A DNA stretch of 5,922 nt, from assembly GCA_018302185.1 (NCBI GenBank), contig JAGVZX010000073.1, positions 1 through 5,922 of the forward strand, written 5' to 3'. Numbering within the stretch: the first letter of the stretch is position 1; every line of letters starts with the position of its first letter. The position numbers were made by a program, and so were the translations under genes. Under the pieces are notes generated by a model. It did not search any database, had not been told where the DNA came from, and saw only the letters and a list, made by a program, of their open reading frames with translations. This DNA is from Candidatus Woesearchaeota archaeon. Its GTDB lineage: Archaea; Nanobdellota; Nanobdellia; Woesearchaeales; UBA10200. Positions 5,667 to 5,922 of this stretch are shown piece by piece.

Positions 5667-5922
5667 TTAAGTGTTGCCTAATTTTACCCCTTCTTCTTTT
5701 GCAAAAAAGCAGACATACATCAGGCTCCAGTCAGGAACCCAGCCGCAATCATACTTCCAGTCATCTTCAGCAAGCAATGTGCTGTAGTAGCAGTGGTTTC
5801 TTGTTGTCTGGACTTCAATCATGTCGCACACTTCCAGGTCTTTTGTGGCTTTTCCTACATGACGCAGGCATCTTGACCTGTCTTCGATCTCAGTTGCGTT
5901 CTTGCATATTTGAGGATCATTA
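5667..5922 (-). CDS. Cysteine-repeat protein, C-terminal fragment (start beyond window)
   Basis: The last 84 codons and TAA stop of a minus-strand gene run off the right edge of the window. The visible part contains six cysteines in three C-x11-C units: C6/C18, C32/C44 and C59/C71 (fragment numbering), with 13 and 14 residues between units. The first two units start with D-x3-C (DPQIC, DLEVC), and two have an Arg three residues before the second Cys (RSRC, RNHC). After the second comes CYY. I associate this arrangement, often in exported or membrane-anchored proteins with many such units, with DPANN archaea, but no function is established to my knowledge. The even Cys count and spacing suggest paired disulfides or a helical repeat. 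An N-terminal signal or anchor cannot be seen here. Codons use more G and C at third positions than in the neighbouring genes. Confidence 0.75.
   Translation of the reverse strand, partial: NDPQICKNATEIEDRSRCLRHVGKATKDLEVCDMIEVQTTRNHCYYSTLLAEDDWKYDCGWVPDWSLMYVCFFAKEEGVKLGNT

Overview
This AT-rich window most likely comes from an archaeon, probably a DPANN-type lineage such as the Woesearchaeota. The evidence is indirect. TATA-like boxes sit about 24-32 bases upstream of start codons with little or no leader. Ile and Arg codons are mostly ATA and AGA/AGG. The last gene has a cysteine-spaced repeat of a style I associate with these archaea. There is no rRNA or tRNA to fix the taxonomy.

Layout: (1) 1-180 is the 3' part of a structured RNA-like element, cut at its 5' end by the window edge. 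(2) 182-1990, minus strand, encodes a multi-membrane GT-C-type glycosyltransferase. (3) 2084-2773, plus strand, encodes a 2H phosphoesterase of the '2'-5' RNA ligase' family, divergent from the glycosyltransferase. (4) 2820-4139, plus strand, encodes an RfbH/E1-type CDP-4-keto-6-deoxyglucose 3-dehydrase with all iron-sulfur cysteines and the His-for-Lys active site. (5) 4165-4355 is a complete second copy of the structured element, in the same orientation as the first. (6) 4401-5363, minus strand, encodes an extended short-chain dehydrogenase (nucleotide-sugar epimerase/reductase). (7) 5364-5666 is non-coding apart from promoter- and terminator-like signals and one doubtful micro-ORF. (8) 5667-5922, minus strand, is the C-terminal part of a cysteine-repeat protein that continues beyond the window.

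The recognisable theme is surface-glycan synthesis. The RfbH-type enzyme makes the key 3-deoxygenation intermediate of 3,6-dideoxyhexoses. The SDR protein could carry out a reduction or epimerisation on the same sugar nucleotide. The GT-C enzyme would move a lipid-linked sugar on the outer face of the membrane. CDP-glucose synthesis, 4,6-dehydration and the E3 reductase are not in the window.

The most notable item is the pair of roughly 190-nt elements. They share two short, nearly identical cores and matching spacer lengths. They also share a terminal stem whose sequence differs between copies by three compensatory base-pair changes. I do not recognise a known RNA family. It is a good candidate for an undescribed structured RNA or RNA-encoding repeat.
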